64,000 bases of DNA from JBFWMG01 sp050251715 (GCA_050251715.1 JBFWMG010000009.1:1-64000); one strand, 5' to 3'; shown: positions 26,573-35,763, numbered from the stretch's first letter. Notes: a model not told the origin generated them from the letters alone. Made by a program: numbers and translations.

Positions 26573-28683
26573 ACACCCAGCTCCTCAAAATTCCTCTTGA
26601 TGGTCGCTGCGAGCTGCACGGCCTCGGCGTTCAAGTCCTCCAGTTCAACATGAATTTCCCGGAGGGCTTCTTCAAAATCAAAATCCGCGTCCACCTCCTC
26701 TGGGGCCACGCCGACATAACGTCCCGGCGTCAGGCTCCAATCGTTGGCCGTAATCTCGGTCCGGTCCACGAGCTTGACCAACCCCTCCACGTCGCGGAGT
26801 TTTGCTTCAGGGAAGCGCTCGGTCAGCCAACGTGCATGCCGGTGGAAGTAGCGAACCTCTTTAAGTTGTTCCACGGCCAGTTGCCGGGCCGTATCCGCTG
26901 CTTTCCTGGCTCGGGTGATGTCCCGGCTGGCCCAGGCGTCATTGTCGCGAGCCGCGCATTCGGTTTCACAGGTCTCGATGAGACGGCAGGCCAGCTTGTA
27001 GAGCAGGTCCGTCTGCTTGACCAAATCCCGGCTGGTCTCGGCCAGAGGGGCGAGACGTTCGACAGCCTCCTTCAACTTGCCATTGCTGGTGTCCTGGGTC
27101 TTCCACGTTTCCACTTGGTCGCCGACGGCGGCTTTGAAGCCGCCCACATCGGCACGGAAGGCAGCCAATGCGGCCTCGTATTCCTTGAGCGGCTCCGCAT
27201 GGGCGGCGTCCGCAGCAAGGGTCTTCACAAAGGGTTTCATGGCGGACAGCAACGCATCCAGCGACGCCGTGAACTCGGGCAAGGGCTCTATGGCATCGCC
27301 ATTTTCTCCCTGACCGGTAAAACAACCTTCGGCCTCGCCAAGCAACCGCTGGCAATACCCGGCGACCAGATCGAGGTATTTCTCAACCTGCCCTCGGTAG
27401 AGCCAGACAATGGCCAGGATGTTCTGCTCCTGCTCGGGGCTGAAATCGTATATCTTGCGCGTGACCTTGCGGTAGATGTTCCGCGCGTCGATCATGAGCA
27501 CCTTGTCTTTGTGCTCCTCAAGCTTGGCGCGGTTCAGGAACCACAGTTCGCACGGGACAGTACGGGTGTAGAAGAAGTTCGACCGGATGGCGACCATGGC
27601 ATCCACGTCGCCGGTTTCCACGAGCTTCTGGCGCACCTTGGCCTCATCTCGGCCAGCGCTGGACGCCTGGGAGGACATGACGAAGCCAGCGCGTCCGGTT
27701 TCGTTCAGATAGCTGTAGAAATAGCTGATCCAGATATAGTTGCCGTTGGAGACCTTGCCCTTCTTGTTCACGCCCGGCAGGCCAAACGGAATCCGTGGAT
27801 CGGTCTTGACTTTGTCCGCGTCGATTTCATCCACGTTGAAAGGCGGATTGGCCATGACGTACTCGGCCTTTCCGAGCATCTCGTGCGGGTCTTCATAGTA
27901 GGTGATGGCTTTCTGGATGTCGCCTTCCAGGCCATGCACAGCCAGGTTCATCTTGGCCAACCTGATTGTGGTGGCGTTTTTCTCCAGCCCCCTAAAGGTC
28001 AACTTCTCGGTGGGAATTTGATGCTGCCGCTCAACAAAGCGCGCGCTTTGCACGAACATGCCACCCGAGCCGCAAGCCGGGTCCAGCACGGTGCCATGAT
28101 CCGGCTCCAGGATATTGGCGATCAACGATACCAGGGAGATGGGAGTAAAGAATTCGCCGCCGTCGTGCGCCTTCTGGTCGGCAAATTGGGTCAGGAAATA
28201 TTCGTAGATGCGACCAAACACATCCCCGTTCACCCGCTTGAGCTCATCAGGGTTCAGCGTCCGCAGTAGCTGCCCCAAAACCTGATTGTCCAACTCCTGA
28301 TATTCATTCTTGGGCAGGACGCCGCGCAGGCTCTCGTAGTCGGACTCGATGGACTCCATGGCCTCAATGATGGCCTTGGCTCGGTCGTCGCTATCCCTCA
28401 GCGCAACCAAGGTATCGAACTGCGCCCTGGGCTGGAGGAATATGGAGCTCTTTTGGGAATAATCCTCTTTGGTCAGCGGCCTGGCTTTGCCTCCGCGCAT
28501 GGGGAGGTTGGCCTCAATGCCGACCTTCACGGCCAGGAAACGGCTGTAGGCGTGTCGCAGGAATATAAGGCCCATCACAGGCAGGAAATATTCATTGCTT
28601 GCGTAGTTCGAATTGGCCCGCATCGTGTCAGCTGCGGTCCACAATCTCTTTTCGATGGCCTCGATATGTTCAAGTTGCGCCAT
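26569..28683 (-). CDS. hsdM: Type I restriction N6-adenine methyltransferase (HsdM)
   Basis: This 704-residue protein is the modification subunit. The N-terminus is the usual HsdM helical domain (IEKRLWTAADTMRANSNY). The SAM-binding motif DPACGSGGMF lies near residue 200 and the catalytic NPPF near 277. The protein is longer than many HsdM proteins (about 500 residues) because of a helical, coiled-coil C-terminal extension after about residue 430. It starts at ATG 28683 behind AAAAGGA and heads an eight-gene minus-strand operon. The extension could contact the additional operon proteins; that is speculation. Confidence 0.94.
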   Translation of the reverse strand: MAQLEHIEAIEKRLWTAADTMRANSNYASNEYFLPVMGLIFLRHAYSRFLAVKVGIEANLPMRGGKARPLTKEDYSQKSSIFLQPRAQFDTLVALRDSDDRAKAIIEAMESIESDYESLRGVLPKNEYQELDNQVLGQLLRTLNPDELKRVNGDVFGRIYEYFLTQFADQKAHDGGEFFTPISLVSLIANILEPDHGTVLDPACGSGGMFVQSARFVERQHQIPTEKLTFRGLEKNATTIRLAKMNLAVHGLEGDIQKAITYYEDPHEMLGKAEYVMANPPFNVDEIDADKVKTDPRIPFGLPGVNKKGKVSNGNYIWISYFYSYLNETGRAGFVMSSQASSAGRDEAKVRQKLVETGDVDAMVAIRSNFFYTRTVPCELWFLNRAKLEEHKDKVLMIDARNIYRKVTRKIYDFSPEQEQNILAIVWLYRGQVEKYLDLVAGYCQRLLGEAEGCFTGQGENGDAIEPLPEFTASLDALLSAMKPFVKTLAADAAHAEPLKEYEAALAAFRADVGGFKAAVGDQVETWKTQDTSNGKLKEAVERLAPLAETSRDLVKQTDLLYKLACRLIETCETECAARDNDAWASRDITRARKAADTARQLAVEQLKEVRYFHRHARWLTERFPEAKLRDVEGLVKLVDRTEITANDWSLTPGRYVGVAPEEVDADFDFEEALREIHVELEDLNAEAVQLAATIKRNFEELGV

Positions 28684-28729
28684 GAGTGTCCTTTTCTAAG
28701 TGGCTATTTTCGTAATCATCGCTTGGCAT

Positions 28730-28758
28730 TTAGTAGTCCACTTACCAAATCCGGTCAA
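28730..28758 (-). promoter_or_regulatory. Possible promoter of the hsd defence operon
   Basis: On the minus strand TTGACC (28753-28758) is followed after 17 bases by TACTAA (28730-28735), which resembles a sigma-70 promoter with a good -35 and a weak -10. It lies about 47 bases upstream of hsdM. No alternative of similar quality is seen nearby. Confidence 0.4.
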
Positions 28759-28971
28759 TAAATTGGGTTTTCGATTCTACAGATCCTCGAGCCCAGAAGG
28801 GACGCTCAGATAGTTGCTCAGTTAACCTGCAGACATGATTGCAGGCGGAGTTTATGTGCGTTCTCCATATGTTCTAAAATAACTTACGGAAAATATGCTG
28901 TGCAAAAGTGTTGAATGCCAAGACAAGAGAAACACTATTATCGAACAACATAACACATTGATTAATTCTGG

Positions 28972-29001
28972 TATTATATAATATCTTATTATTTGATAAT
29001 A
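28972..29001. repeat. Paired AT-rich palindromes upstream of the gp2-like gene
   Basis: TATTATATAATA (28972-28983) is a perfect 12-bp palindrome. TATTAT-TTG-ATAATA (28987-29001) is a perfect 6-bp inverted repeat with the same half-site. They could be operators or part of a melting region of a replication origin for the element encoding the Gp2-like protein. Confidence 0.55.
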
Positions 29002-29100
29002 CAATAACAACACAAGTTATCAGCGATACCTATTGCAATTCAAATATTACAGCTCTCACTATAATATGAGTAACTTAATTTTAATTCAAGGAGAATAGCA

Positions 29101-29748
29101 ATGAACTTCAACTCAACAACCAACTCAAGCTACTTTAACCAACTCCCTATCAACACAGGTGTTGATGGAATGTATTATTGCTACTTAGAAATTTTACAAA
29201 AATTATACAATCTTATGCAGTACATGACATACAGGCATAGCAAAACACTGTTCATCAGATTCGATGTCAGATTTCCTGAACACTATGCAACGGATGGTGG
29301 TAATAGTGAGATTTCTCATTTGTTCAAGGATCTCAGAGAGAAGGCTCAATATGATAGTATAGAGTTAGTCTTCCTGTGGGTAAGGGAACAATCATGGGAA
29401 AAACATCAGCATTACCACTGCATAGTAATGATAGATGGATCAAAAGTTCAATACTATCAGAGATTCATCTTCCAAGTGATAAAAGCATGGAGTCGTGTAT
29501 TGAGATGTGATGCTTCAGGACTCATATTCTGGTGTAACCAAGACTACCAAGGTATGCCCGTGGAAAACGGTATCATGATTGCTAGGCCTAGAAGGAATGC
29601 TCAAGGAGTGGAACTTGAGTCTCAACAATCACAGTTTCAAACTAACCTTAACCGATGCTTCGAGTGGGGAAGTTATTTAGCGAAGACTAATCAAAAGGAC
29701 AATACACCTCCAGGAGTACGACGATATGGAGCATCCCAGATCAGGTAG
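29101..29748 (+). CDS. Inovirus Gp2-family (YagK/YfjJ-like) protein
   Basis: The 215-residue protein begins at ATG 29101 behind AAGGAGA. The core features are MTYRHSKTLFIRFDVRFPE, VFLWVREQSWEKHQHYHCIV (a WVRE...HxHYH pattern), and a C-terminal RCFEWGSYLAKTNQ. This pattern belongs to the inovirus Gp2 or YagK/YfjJ C-terminal family. The paired His residues (HQHYH) suggest a relation to HUH/rolling-circle replication proteins. Such genes mark filamentous-phage-derived or satellite elements. The gene is AT-rich compared with its surroundings, which fits recent transfer. Confidence 0.8.
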   Translation: MNFNSTTNSSYFNQLPINTGVDGMYYCYLEILQKLYNLMQYMTYRHSKTLFIRFDVRFPEHYATDGGNSEISHLFKDLREKAQYDSIELVFLWVREQSWEKHQHYHCIVMIDGSKVQYYQRFIFQVIKAWSRVLRCDASGLIFWCNQDYQGMPVENGIMIARPRRNAQGVELESQQSQFQTNLNRCFEWGSYLAKTNQKDNTPPGVRRYGASQIR

Positions 29749-29873
29749 ATATCTTCTCAATTCTATTCTCTATCTTTTCTTCCTTTTCCTCTCTTTCCGC
29801 TACACCATCATCTCAACCAATAAGGCAACATGCATTGTCAATGTAATGCTATTGCCTGACAAGGAGAACTGCT

Positions 29874-30245
29874 GTGAAATACTTAAGCATCAAACGAGGC
29901 ACATTCATGTGCTTCAACAACGATATCGGAACAGAACTGGATGCAAGGATCACTCTTGCTGGGAAGAGGTTCTTGCAATGGGGACCACAAGGCCTGCTGG
30001 ATGAGCGAGTCTGCCATGACGAATCCCAACTTCCACCAGGATGGGTTCTGGCTTATGACCTGGACTTGGTAGTAGGTCAGGAAAGCTATCGGCTCACCAT
30101 TTACGATGGCATGGTGGTCCGTGATTTCAAGCCCTACCTGATGGAATTGGCCTCACGCAACATGCGAGTATCCGATGTGGTGACGCACATCACGATCATA
30201 TCACAGCCTGGAAGTATGCCAGGGCTTCAGTTTCGTTGTACTTGA
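29874..30245 (+). CDS. Hypothetical small protein of the Gp2-linked element
   Basis: The 123-residue frame starts at GTG 29874 behind AAGGAGA, the same ribosome-binding pattern as the Gp2-like gene. I recognise no domain. It has short beta-like stretches (YDLDLVVGQESYRLTIYDGM) and no signal peptide or membrane helix. It is followed by a strong nested hairpin. It is probably co-transcribed with the Gp2-like gene 125 bases upstream. Confidence 0.55.
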   Translation: MKYLSIKRGTFMCFNNDIGTELDARITLAGKRFLQWGPQGLLDERVCHDESQLPPGWVLAYDLDLVVGQESYRLTIYDGMVVRDFKPYLMELASRNMRVSDVVTHITIISQPGSMPGLQFRCT

Positions 30246-30250
30246 GCATG

Positions 30251-30298
30251 TCGAGGTGAAAGGAAGACAGGGGGGGACAATACCCCCCTGATCCTCGA
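30251..30298 (+). terminator. Nested G/C hairpin after the Gp2-linked genes
   Basis: An inner stem of CAGGGGGG (30268-30275) with CCCCCCTG (30283-30290) sits inside an outer TCGAGG (30251-30256) with CCTCGA (30293-30298). It comes directly after the small gene's stop. No long T-run follows, so termination efficiency is uncertain. Confidence 0.5.
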
Positions 30299-30350
30299 TG
30301 TTATCCAGATAAGATTGAATATTCATTGTGTACTCCATCATATGAGTTCA

Positions 30351-30563
30351 CTAGTCAGCATCCTTCATTCCCATACTTTCCATAAGTTTCTCAACATCAG
30401 CCTGAAGGAATAGCTCTTCAATGAGCTCAGGAGGAGCGATACGCAATATCTCCTCCCAAGCCTTCCTGTTCATACCAGCTGTCTTCCAAGGCCTTGCGGC
30501 TTCGTATTCACGCCTTGAGAGCTTCAGGATCGCCCAGGGTTTGTTCGCTGGCTGGTGTCTCAT
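30351..30563 (-). CDS. Hypothetical small protein (weak)
   Basis: This is a possible 70-residue protein starting at ATG 30563 (MRHQPANKPW) with a helical, acidic C-terminus (LIEELFLQADVEKLMESMGM). The open frame extends up to 30638 with a GTG start. None of the possible starts has a clear ribosome-binding site. The amino-acid composition looks real, but I know no homologue. Confidence 0.35.
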   Translation of the reverse strand: MRHQPANKPWAILKLSRREYEAARPWKTAGMNRKAWEEILRIAPPELIEELFLQADVEKLMESMGMKDAD

Positions 30564-30746
30564 TGGAGGCAAGATACAAAATATCATGCGCAGTGGGCAA
30601 GGATGGTCTCGCCCTAAAACCTGTACACCTGTAGGCACAGCAAGATGGCCGACGGCAACCTGACCTCGTCATCCCCCTTGCCCACGATGAGAATAGGTGG
30701 CATATTCAAATCATAACTTGATGAGAAAAAGGCAGGAAATCACATC

Positions 30747-31856
30747 ATGACAACCTACATTTGGCAGCAACCAGACTGGCCCATGTTTCGGTTCAATGCC
30801 GAGGCCCTGCTTTCCAGTCTCGGCAGCTGTCGTCGTCTTCAGGGCGAACTACTCGGGCAGATGGCCTCACTTGACGATCGGTACGCCCTAGAGGCGGAAG
30901 CCGTCTTCCTTGAGACCGAGGCACTAAGGACCTCTGAGATAGAGGGCGTGAAACTGCTTCCTCAGTCCGTCCGGTCCTCAGTAGCAAGGAGGCTTGGGCT
31001 TGAGACAGCTGGCGTCGTTCCGGTTAACCGTTACGAGGAGGGGTTGGTGGATGTCCTCGTGGATGCCACTCAACAGCATGCAGCACCTCTAACCCGCGAG
31101 CGCCTTTTCGGATGGCATGCGGCGTTGTTCCCGACCGGCTATTCCCGGCTCGAGAAAATCACAGTTGGCAACTGGAGAACGGATGAACGCGGTGCCATGG
31201 AAGTGGTGTCCGGCAGGCCAGGCAAGGTAAAGGTTCACTACCAAGCCCCCAAGGCCAGTGACCTTGAGCAAGAAATGGATGCGTTCCTGACCTGGTTCAA
31301 CACGCCGGGGAATGAGGACGGGATCATCAAAGCTGCCATGGCCCACTTCTGGTTCGTGACCATCCACCCATTTGATGATGGCAACGGTCGCCTTGCCCGC
31401 GCCATCACGGACATGGCCCTGGCCCAGGACGAGAAAACGGCGCGACGAGCCTACAGCATGTCCTGGAAAATCGCTCATGCACGGAAGACTTACTATGCAG
31501 AGCTTGAGCATGCCCAGAGAGGCGACGGCGACCTGACGGCATGGCTGCGTTGGTTCCTCGACACCCTGCAGCAGGCCATGTTCCGCTCCAAGGAACTCGC
31601 CAAGCTCACGCTCATGAAGGCGGCGTTTTGGAAGAGGCATGCCTCTGTTCCCATCAATGAGCGCCAACGCAAGGTGCTGAACAAGCTGCTTGATGCGGGG
31701 CCTGATGGGTTTGAGGGAGGGCTGTCCAACCAGAAGTACCGGCACATCACGAAATCGTCTTCGGCCACGGCGACGAGGGACTTGGCGGACCTGGTCCAGA
31801 AGGGAATGCTGGCCATGGAAGGTGGCGGCAGGGGTGCCCGGTATGGCATAAGCTGA
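30747..31856 (+). CDS. Fic-family protein with N-terminal inhibitory motif
   Basis: This 369-residue Fic protein probably transfers AMP to target proteins. The active-site motif HPFDDGNGRLAR is complete near residue 207. The N-terminus (YIWQQPDWPMFRF) resembles DUF4172. Near residue 62, TSEIEG matches the (S/T)xxxE(G/N) inhibitory helix, whose Glu blocks ATP orientation, so the protein should be self-inhibited. The C-terminal 90 residues look like a winged helix. No antitoxin gene is adjacent, which fits self-inhibition in cis. The target is unknown. It may serve as a regulator or stress-triggered toxin of the island. Confidence 0.88.
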   Translation: MTTYIWQQPDWPMFRFNAEALLSSLGSCRRLQGELLGQMASLDDRYALEAEAVFLETEALRTSEIEGVKLLPQSVRSSVARRLGLETAGVVPVNRYEEGLVDVLVDATQQHAAPLTRERLFGWHAALFPTGYSRLEKITVGNWRTDERGAMEVVSGRPGKVKVHYQAPKASDLEQEMDAFLTWFNTPGNEDGIIKAAMAHFWFVTIHPFDDGNGRLARAITDMALAQDEKTARRAYSMSWKIAHARKTYYAELEHAQRGDGDLTAWLRWFLDTLQQAMFRSKELAKLTLMKAAFWKRHASVPINERQRKVLNKLLDAGPDGFEGGLSNQKYRHITKSSSATATRDLADLVQKGMLAMEGGGRGARYGIS

Positions 31857-31880
31857 GAGCGGGTGCGCGATTGAGGATAT

Positions 31881-32004
31881 TGGCGATAAATAGCATGCCA
31901 TATGTAATATTATGAAATAATTATAAATCTCTTATGGGTAGAGGGGAAAGATGGCGATAAAATGGGCATTTATCACCCAGATATCGCCTCCACCTGGCGA
32001 TAAT
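31881..32004. repeat. Repeated TGGCGATAA motifs after the Fic gene
   Basis: GGCGATAA occurs at about 31882, 31953 and 31996, each preceded by T, and an inverted TATCGCC lies at 31982-31988. Four copies in about 120 bases of non-coding, otherwise AT-rich DNA suggest binding sites or the end of a lost element. Confidence 0.55.
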
Positions 32005-32064
32005 TCGGCGCTACCAAAGAATTTGTACGAGCTCTCATTCCTACCGCCCACCCCCATCCTTAGC

Positions 32065-32415
32065 AGGCCGTAGAAAAGCTCGACTTTAAGCCGATTTTAA
32101 TCGTGACGGCGGCATCGCCCAGACCATAACCAGCGAGCTTGAGCAGGCAACATCGCCAGCGAAAATAAGATGTCAGGCGTCGTTTGCACCCATCGAGGTG
32201 CCGAGGCCGGTCAGCTGGAGCATCAGCAGACCCAGGTTGAAGCCCGCAACCTGCAGCAGGTAGCGCCTGTGCCCGCTCTCCTGCCCGCGTAACCACACCG
32301 TGCGCATCCCGCCGCGATTGAGGCCGTGCTGAAAGCAGCGCTCGGCGTCTTCCGTTCGCCGCTTAGCAGCGTCCCGGCCCTTGCCAGTGCTTAGCCGCAT
32401 CCTTTCGTCGCACAT
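32065..32415 (-). pseudogene. Transposase C-terminal remnant (IS1182-like)
   Basis: The minus strand encodes GRDAAKRRTEDAERCFQHGL, NRGGMRTVWLRGQESGHRRY and VAGFNLGLLMLQLTGLGT, the C-terminal pattern of IS1182-type DDE transposases. The tail to about 32065 (ending FSTAC) is in another frame, so at least one frameshift has occurred. The N-terminal two thirds are missing. Confidence 0.65.
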
Positions 32416-32445
32416 TGCGCGCCGAGCGGCATGAGCTCTGTTCCA

Positions 32446-32930
32446 TCAGTTCTGGCCAGTGCGTTTCGGCTCTGCGATCCGCGTCAGCCACGGGCCGCCA
32501 TCGAGTTCCTTGGCATCTCCTTCAGGTGAACGCCAGCGGGCAGCGAGGCAGTAACCGTAGAGAATCTTCCCCATGCGGTGCCGTTGGCTTTTTGTGCTCC
32601 AAATGTGGCCTTGGTGCGCGGGCCGATGGTGAAGCGCTCGTACTCCGCGAAGGCGTCGATCACAAGGCGCATCAACAGTAGGACGGGGCATCGCCCACTG
32701 TGCCCTCGCCCGCAGCCGAGAGAACCATCGCCCCCTTGTTGGCGACAGCGATGTGGTCGCGTCCCAGGCGGACACATTTGACACCAGCACACATCTCCCG
32801 TTCGCAGGGCAGAAATGGCCACCAGGAGGCCGGGACGGGCATCAAATCCCTTCACCCTGGATGCCCTGGTCCGCGCAGTCCAGGGCCATCTCAAGGCCCT
32901 GGCGTGAGACGTAGGCTGTGCAAATGCCCT
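32446..32930 (-). pseudogene. Decayed serine recombinase (resolvase) gene
   Basis: Pieces in alternating minus-strand frames fit a resolvase or small serine integrase: YVSRQGLEMALD near the start, LLVAISALRTGDV, LLLMRLVIDAFAEYERFTIG (the E-helix region), RTKATFGAQKANG and KILYGYCLAA. Several frameshifts separate them and no start or complete catalytic Ser region remains. It is a fossil of an older mobile element. Confidence 0.6.
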
Positions 32931-33294
32931 CGCCGATACGGCCTCCTGTACCAGTCCGGCGGCGGTGACCCCGAGCACCCAGGCGAACACCTCGTGGTGG
33001 GCCGAATGCGGCAGGCGGGAGCGGGTGCGGAAGAGCGTGAAGTGGTCGGCCACGGCATCGTTCACATCCACGAGCAACAACCATTTAAAAATTGGCATGA
33101 AGGGGACGCGGCTTGCTCATCACTCTTTGCAAAAGGCCGGCTAGCTATTATTCTGAAATTATAAATTATTTTGCACATACATTGATCTGGGCATCGTATT
33201 TTAGGCGAAAACAGGATGAAAAACAGAGGAATCCAGCGGCGTTTGTCCGTGGCATGGCGGCGTATCCAAGGCGATTCCCGGCGCAAAGCAAATA
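32931..33294. other. Non-coding stretch after the mobile-element remnants
   Basis: There is no frame I can support. The left half may be further decayed mobile DNA on the minus strand (FAWVLGVTAAGLVQEAV). The right half (33110-33290) changes abruptly to AT-rich sequence, which suggests a module boundary near 33100. Confidence 0.45.
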
Positions 33295-33323
33295 AAAGCG
33301 CCCTCCTGGGAAGAAGGGCGCTT
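33295..33323 (-). terminator. Terminator of the satellite-like replication operon
   Basis: AAAGCGCCCT (33295-33304) pairs with AAGGGCGCTT (33314-33323). On the minus strand the stem is followed by TTTTATTT. It lies 13 bases past the stop of the helicase gene. Confidence 0.8.
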
Positions 33324-33336
33324 ACATGGTTTTTTG

Positions 33337-35763
33337 TTAAATCTTGCGGTAGAATGTGCTTCTGCCTTTCACCTCTCGTGACACTAACCTAGCTTCTATT
33401 AATAGGTTTAGGCTCTTGAGCACACGATCGCCCTTATAGTTTGTGCATTTTTCGATGTCGCTGCGGTAGTAGGGCAAGCGATTCTGCATGGCATCCAGCA
33501 CCTTCACTGCGTCCGGGGGGAGTAATACAGCAGGGGCAACGGATTCGGGCAAGCTGTTCGCTGCTTCTACGGAGCGCAGGGTGTCCGTTGCCGCATCGCC
33601 GTTGTCGACCTCACCCTCGACCAGTTCCCACGATTCCCCCACAGGCAGCCGGTAGATATATTTTTTCCGCTCGAGGTGGGGGGCTACTTTGCACTTATCG
33701 ACAATAATTCTTACTACAGGACCATCATCTGCAAGGGCTGCGGTCAAGACCTCGCTCGGTGCATCTTCCTCATGCGTATGCTCAGCAATCTGATCGCGGC
33801 CTTCGAGGTGCAGGACATTTTGACTGAGACTGACAAGGTCAACCGGCCCCTTGAAGTCCTTGGCGGATTTTCCGGCGTGGTGAGCCATGAGCACGGCAAT
33901 ACCTTGCCGCTCAACGAGATTTATGAAGTCAAACAGCGGGGTTGCATTGCTTTTTGATGCGGCTGGAGCCAAAGACAGTATGTTGTCGATAACAAAAAGC
34001 TTTATTCTATTTTCCACTAATCCGGAAAGGATGGCTTTCTGGTCCTGCGCGTCAAGGATATTCAGGCCGCCCTTTGTGGGCACTACGTTCAAATTCTCAT
34101 CAAGAAAGTCACGGCGTGCTGCCCGACCTTGCATAAGCTGCACGCATCTGATTTTGAAATCGGCACCTCCCATTTCGCCGTCAAGGTAACCGACCTTTAT
34201 GGGCGCTGAGGCCGCCAGGAAGAAGCACGAGGTGCCGGTGGCCAGGGCCACGGCAATTTCGACCGCCACCCAACTCTTGCCTGCGTTAGAGGGACCCCAA
34301 ATCAAGGTCGTGTAGCTGGAGTTGAACATGCCGCTCGTGTAAACTGAAGGCCCCACAGCCAAGGGACTCTTATCAGGGATTTCCGAAAGGGAGACAAAGC
34401 GAAGACCATTTTTCGTATCTTTTTTATCGGGAGCGTCGGCGGCTTCCAGGCCAACTATTTTCGTCCATTCCTTCAGCGTATCGAAGGGCATTGCCTTGGC
34501 CTTAATGTTAGCCACCAAGCGGGAAGGCAGTTCGACAGCGCGGATATCGACAGCCTCGGCCCAAAGGGCTTTCGCGCCATCCTGGTCCAGGCTTGACTCA
34601 AGAGGGCGGTCGTCGATGATAAGGGGCCATGGATACACTTCGACGCTGGCCGCCCCGTTATCGATGCACCCCTTCGCCAGCTTGGGAATACTTTCCCAGC
34701 CGCTCTGTCCGGGGGAGGAAAGGAGAATAACGCGGTGCCCCGCCACATCGCTGAGTACGAGGGATTTCAGTGCATCGTCGCAACCAAAGAAGCCGGAAAC
34801 GATGACCCCGGTACGGTCCAGCACGCGCCCCTCGCGGGCGATGCGGCGAAAGTGGAGCGCATGGTGGTTGTCCAGGCAAATAAAAAGGTCGGCAGAAGGG
34901 TGCAGGGCGATCAGGTCGCGCGAGAAGAGCCACGAGTTCGCAGGTTCTGCACCAATTTTTAGAGTAAGGCCCCCCTGTTCTATTAAAAATCGAGTGGCTA
35001 TGACAAAAATCTCCTCTTTGCCAGAGCCGTAAAGGCAGACCGCCTGCTCAACGATCCCGCTTATGTCCTTTTGCCTGTCCACGGCCTTGAGTTCAAATTT
35101 TCTGCCCAGACATCCAAGTTGATCGGGAATCAGCTCCCTGACTTGGCGGCCGGTCTGGGAGCGGTTTTCGATGTCTGTTGCCGGTGGGAAGGAAGTGAAG
35201 CAGTATTCAGGCCGCAGTCCAAGCAGATGCCCGAGCACCATGGCCACTACGGTGGGCGTGCGATTCAACTTCCTCGATGCCCAATGGATGATGCCGACGT
35301 CGCTCTGCATGTAAAGGGACCATTCTCGTGCACCTTCACTGCCTAGACCTCCAAGGGCGGCTATGATCTGGGCACGCATTTCCGGTGTGGCGCGAAAAGC
35401 GAACTCGTCTTCAACCAGGGCAATGAAAAAAAGAGCCTGGCACCCTTGTTTGAGAACCTCGGGGAGCCCGGAACGATCGAACTTTTGAAGCAGATGTGCA
35501 GATTTTTCGGCGAGAGACTTTGTCGCCGCGTTGGAGGATGAAGCAAACGGGTCGTAACTTAGCGGAAAAAGTGAAGGTTGCTTCGGGGTTTTGCTGATCA
35601 CACAGTACTGGGCGTCGATTATCCTACTCGAACGCCACGACGGCGAATTCCTCACAGGGCCTTTGCAAGGCGCAAGCCCATCTTTGGGAACGATCAGAGC
35701 AGATGCGGCTTCGCCTGTCACCTTTACTTGATCAATCAGTGTTTCTAGAATATTTTTAGGCAT
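33337..35763 (-). CDS. RecA-fold (RepA-like) helicase/replication protein with long N-terminal region
   Basis: The 808-residue protein starts at ATG 35763 behind GGAGGAAA. Near residue 480, IWGPSNAGKSWVAVEIA is Walker A of an AAA_25/RepA-type RecA-fold ATPase. GYLDGEMGG follows, then LFVIDNILSLAP (Walker B) and VLMAHHAGKSAK. The last 80 residues resemble a winged helix (LPYYRSDIEKCTNYKGDRVL). The N-terminal 450 residues are unusual. A segment near 275-400 (DLFICLDNHHALHFRRIARE) could be a divergent Toprim-like primase region, but I am not sure. With the AlpA-like gene upstream it resembles the replication module of integrative satellites. Confidence 0.72.
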   Translation of the reverse strand: MPKNILETLIDQVKVTGEAASALIVPKDGLAPCKGPVRNSPSWRSSRIIDAQYCVISKTPKQPSLFPLSYDPFASSSNAATKSLAEKSAHLLQKFDRSGLPEVLKQGCQALFFIALVEDEFAFRATPEMRAQIIAALGGLGSEGAREWSLYMQSDVGIIHWASRKLNRTPTVVAMVLGHLLGLRPEYCFTSFPPATDIENRSQTGRQVRELIPDQLGCLGRKFELKAVDRQKDISGIVEQAVCLYGSGKEEIFVIATRFLIEQGGLTLKIGAEPANSWLFSRDLIALHPSADLFICLDNHHALHFRRIAREGRVLDRTGVIVSGFFGCDDALKSLVLSDVAGHRVILLSSPGQSGWESIPKLAKGCIDNGAASVEVYPWPLIIDDRPLESSLDQDGAKALWAEAVDIRAVELPSRLVANIKAKAMPFDTLKEWTKIVGLEAADAPDKKDTKNGLRFVSLSEIPDKSPLAVGPSVYTSGMFNSSYTTLIWGPSNAGKSWVAVEIAVALATGTSCFFLAASAPIKVGYLDGEMGGADFKIRCVQLMQGRAARRDFLDENLNVVPTKGGLNILDAQDQKAILSGLVENRIKLFVIDNILSLAPAASKSNATPLFDFINLVERQGIAVLMAHHAGKSAKDFKGPVDLVSLSQNVLHLEGRDQIAEHTHEEDAPSEVLTAALADDGPVVRIIVDKCKVAPHLERKKYIYRLPVGESWELVEGEVDNGDAATDTLRSVEAANSLPESVAPAVLLPPDAVKVLDAMQNRLPYYRSDIEKCTNYKGDRVLKSLNLLIEARLVSREVKGRSTFYRKI

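Larger units (their letters stand above)
28684..29100. other. AT-rich intergenic region between the divergent hsdM and gp2-like genes
   Basis: About 417 bases hold the hsdM promoter candidate on one side and a strongly AT-rich block at about 28910-29070 on the other. The AT-rich block includes short palindromes (listed separately) and a perfect TATAAT at 29060-29065. No gene is seen. Confidence 0.6.

Noticed and set aside
11387..28683. Classification of the operon as DISARM or BREX
   Set aside because: An SNF2 helicase is shared with DISARM class 1, but DrmA, DrmB (DUF1998) and DrmC are absent. No BrxL, PglZ or BrxC is present.
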